Of a DNA stretch of 14,672 bases, positions 13,731-14,672 are shown piece by piece. The position numbers and the translations under genes are program-made. A model generated the notes under the pieces. It was not told the DNA's origin, did not search any database, and worked only from the letters and a program-made list of their open reading frames with translations. The stretch comes from DATARH01 sp046724035. Lineage in GTDB: Bacteria; Pseudomonadota; Alphaproteobacteria; ATCC43930; CGMCC-115725. Location: positions 1-14,672 of the forward strand of contig JBKOVT010000144.1 of assembly GCA_046724035.1 (NCBI GenBank), written 5' to 3'. The first letter of the stretch is position 1; the number at the start of each line of letters is the position of its first letter.

Positions 13731-14672
13731 TCGTAGCGCAGTCCCTCGACGGGATCGAGCCGCGCCGCCCGCCACGACGGGTAGAGCGTTGCCAGAAACG
13801 ACAGCGCCAACGCCATCAGGACGACGGTGGCAACGTCTTCTGCTTGGATGTGCGCCGGGATGCGCGTGAAGAAATAGATTTCGGCCGAGAACAAATTAAC
13901 CCCGAGGACGCCTTGAATGAACTGACGGATCGGCTCGATGTTCTCGGTGAACACAACGCCGAGCGCAAATCCGGCCAACGTTCCGACAACGCCGATCGAG
14001 GCGCCACTCAGCATGAAGATGCGCAGCACCATGCCGCGTGAGGCGCCCATCGTGCGCAGGATAGCGATGTCGCGGCCCTTGTCCTTCACCATCATGATCA
14101 TGCCGGAGATGATGTTGAAGGCAGCAACCAAGATGATCAGCGCGAGGATCAGGAACATGACGTTGCGCTCGATCTCGACGGCATTGACGATGCTCGAATT
14201 AGCGTGCTGCCAGTCGACGATGCGCACCCGACCGCCAAGCGCGGCGGCGATCGCCCTGCCCTCCTGGCTCGCTCGATCCGGGTCAGCGACAAAGACTTCG
14301 AGATCGCTCACGGCATTCGGCATGCGGAAGAAGATTTGCGCCGCCGCGAGCGGCACATAGACAAAGCTGTTGTCGTATTCGTAGAAGCCGACATTGAACA
14401 GCGCCGCGATCTCGTAGGTTTTGAGGCGCGGCATCGTGCCAAAGGCCGTGTCGGTGCCTTCCGGCGCGATCAGCGTGACACGGCCGCCGACGCCGAGCCC
14501 GAGACGGCGCGCCAGACGCTCGCCGACCACAATGCCGTCATCGCCGAAATCCGCGAGCGAGCCGGCGACGATGTGCTCGGCGATGAGGCCGCGGCTGCGA
14601 ATATCGTCGGGGCGGATGCCGCGGACAAGCGCGCCCGAGGCGGCGCCGTTTTCGCCCGTCGCCATGACCTGG
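13727..14672 (-). CDS. lolC: Lipoprotein-releasing system transmembrane protein (LolC/LolE family), C-terminal part, cut by window edge
   Basis: This is the membrane partner of LolD. The reading frame is open through the right edge (Gln-Val precede the ATG at 14665), and EGQVMAT-like text is normally internal in this family, so the true start and first membrane helix lie outside. About 315 residues are seen. A periplasmic domain has GALVRGIRPDDI, GIVVGERLARRLGL, the conserved YEYDNSFVYVPLAAAQ and IVDWQHAN. The FtsX-type core follows, with helices at about 168-192, 213-240 and 278-296 of the visible ATG-numbered part, a cytosolic KDKGRDIAILRTMGASRG coupling segment, and the end SWRAARLDPVEGLRYE. 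Alphaproteobacteria often have one permease that serves both the LolC and LolE roles, so the lolC symbol is a label of convenience. It overlaps lolD by 4 bases. Confidence 0.93.
   Translation of the reverse strand, partial: QVMATGENGAASGALVRGIRPDDIRSRGLIAEHIVAGSLADFGDDGIVVGERLARRLGLGVGGRVTLIAPEGTDTAFGTMPRLKTYEIAALFNVGFYEYDNSFVYVPLAAAQIFFRMPNAVSDLEVFVADPDRASQEGRAIAAALGGRVRIVDWQHANSSIVNAVEIERNVMFLILALIILVAAFNIISGMIMMVKDKGRDIAILRTMGASRGMVLRIFMLSGASIGVVGTLAGFALGVVFTENIEPIRQFIQGVLGVNLFSAEIYFFTRIPAHIQAEDVATVVLMALALSFLATLYPSWRAARLDPVEGLRYE

Noticed and set aside
13731..13775. Longer lolD form starting at 13775
   Set aside because: It would overlap the permease by 49 bases and add an Arg/Gly-rich tail; the ATGA overlap at 13727-13730 gives a family-length LolD.

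Overview
The window is a GC-rich bacterial chromosome segment that looks alphaproteobacterial, most likely Rhodospirillales-like. This rests on protein style, on the use of one LolC/E-type permease next to LolD, and on a dnaE neighbour; it is an inference, since no marker was searched. Almost everything is on the minus strand and is core housekeeping sequence. I see no phage, insertion sequence, CRISPR array, tRNA, rRNA or defence system.

Layout, read in the direction of transcription (right to left). Module A (14672 to 13038) is the 3' part of a lipoprotein-releasing permease gene (lolC/E, cut by the window edge) joined by an ATGA overlap to lolD. Module B (12973 to 10996) holds two genes that are not part of the usual lol-dnaE neighbourhood: an exported Sel1-repeat protein with ten repeat units, and a 196-residue protein I do not recognise. 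Module C is dnaE (10841 to 7344), the replicative polymerase alpha subunit. A short NIPSNAP-family gene (6890 to 7213) is the only plus-strand gene. It converges on dnaE and diverges from rpsB.

Module D (6646 to 1) is the classic translation and envelope cluster rpsB-tsf-pyrH-frr-uppS-cdsA-dxr-rseP, with rseP cut by the left edge. It moves from ribosome and elongation factor (S2, EF-Ts), through UMP kinase and ribosome recycling, to isoprenoid and lipid carriers (Dxr makes MEP, UppS makes undecaprenyl diphosphate, CdsA makes CDP-diacylglycerol), and ends with the site-2 protease RseP. From frr to rseP the genes overlap or lie within 14 bases of each other, which points to one coupled transcript.

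Regulation visible in the sequence: back-to-back promoter candidates between rpsB and the NIPSNAP gene, a roughly 120-base rpsB leader with two stem-loops, a perfect 16-base palindrome between tsf and pyrH, a candidate dnaE promoter, and a strong 8-bp stem-loop between the converging NIPSNAP and dnaE genes. The longest stretch without a gene is the 243-base rpsB/NIPSNAP divergent region; no gap exceeds 300 bases.

The least ordinary points are the Sel1 plus unknown gene pair between lolD and dnaE, a Gly/Asn/His-rich insertion in the DnaE PHP domain whose metal ligands are partly lost, and the structured rpsB leader. I did not find a clearly new multi-gene system.
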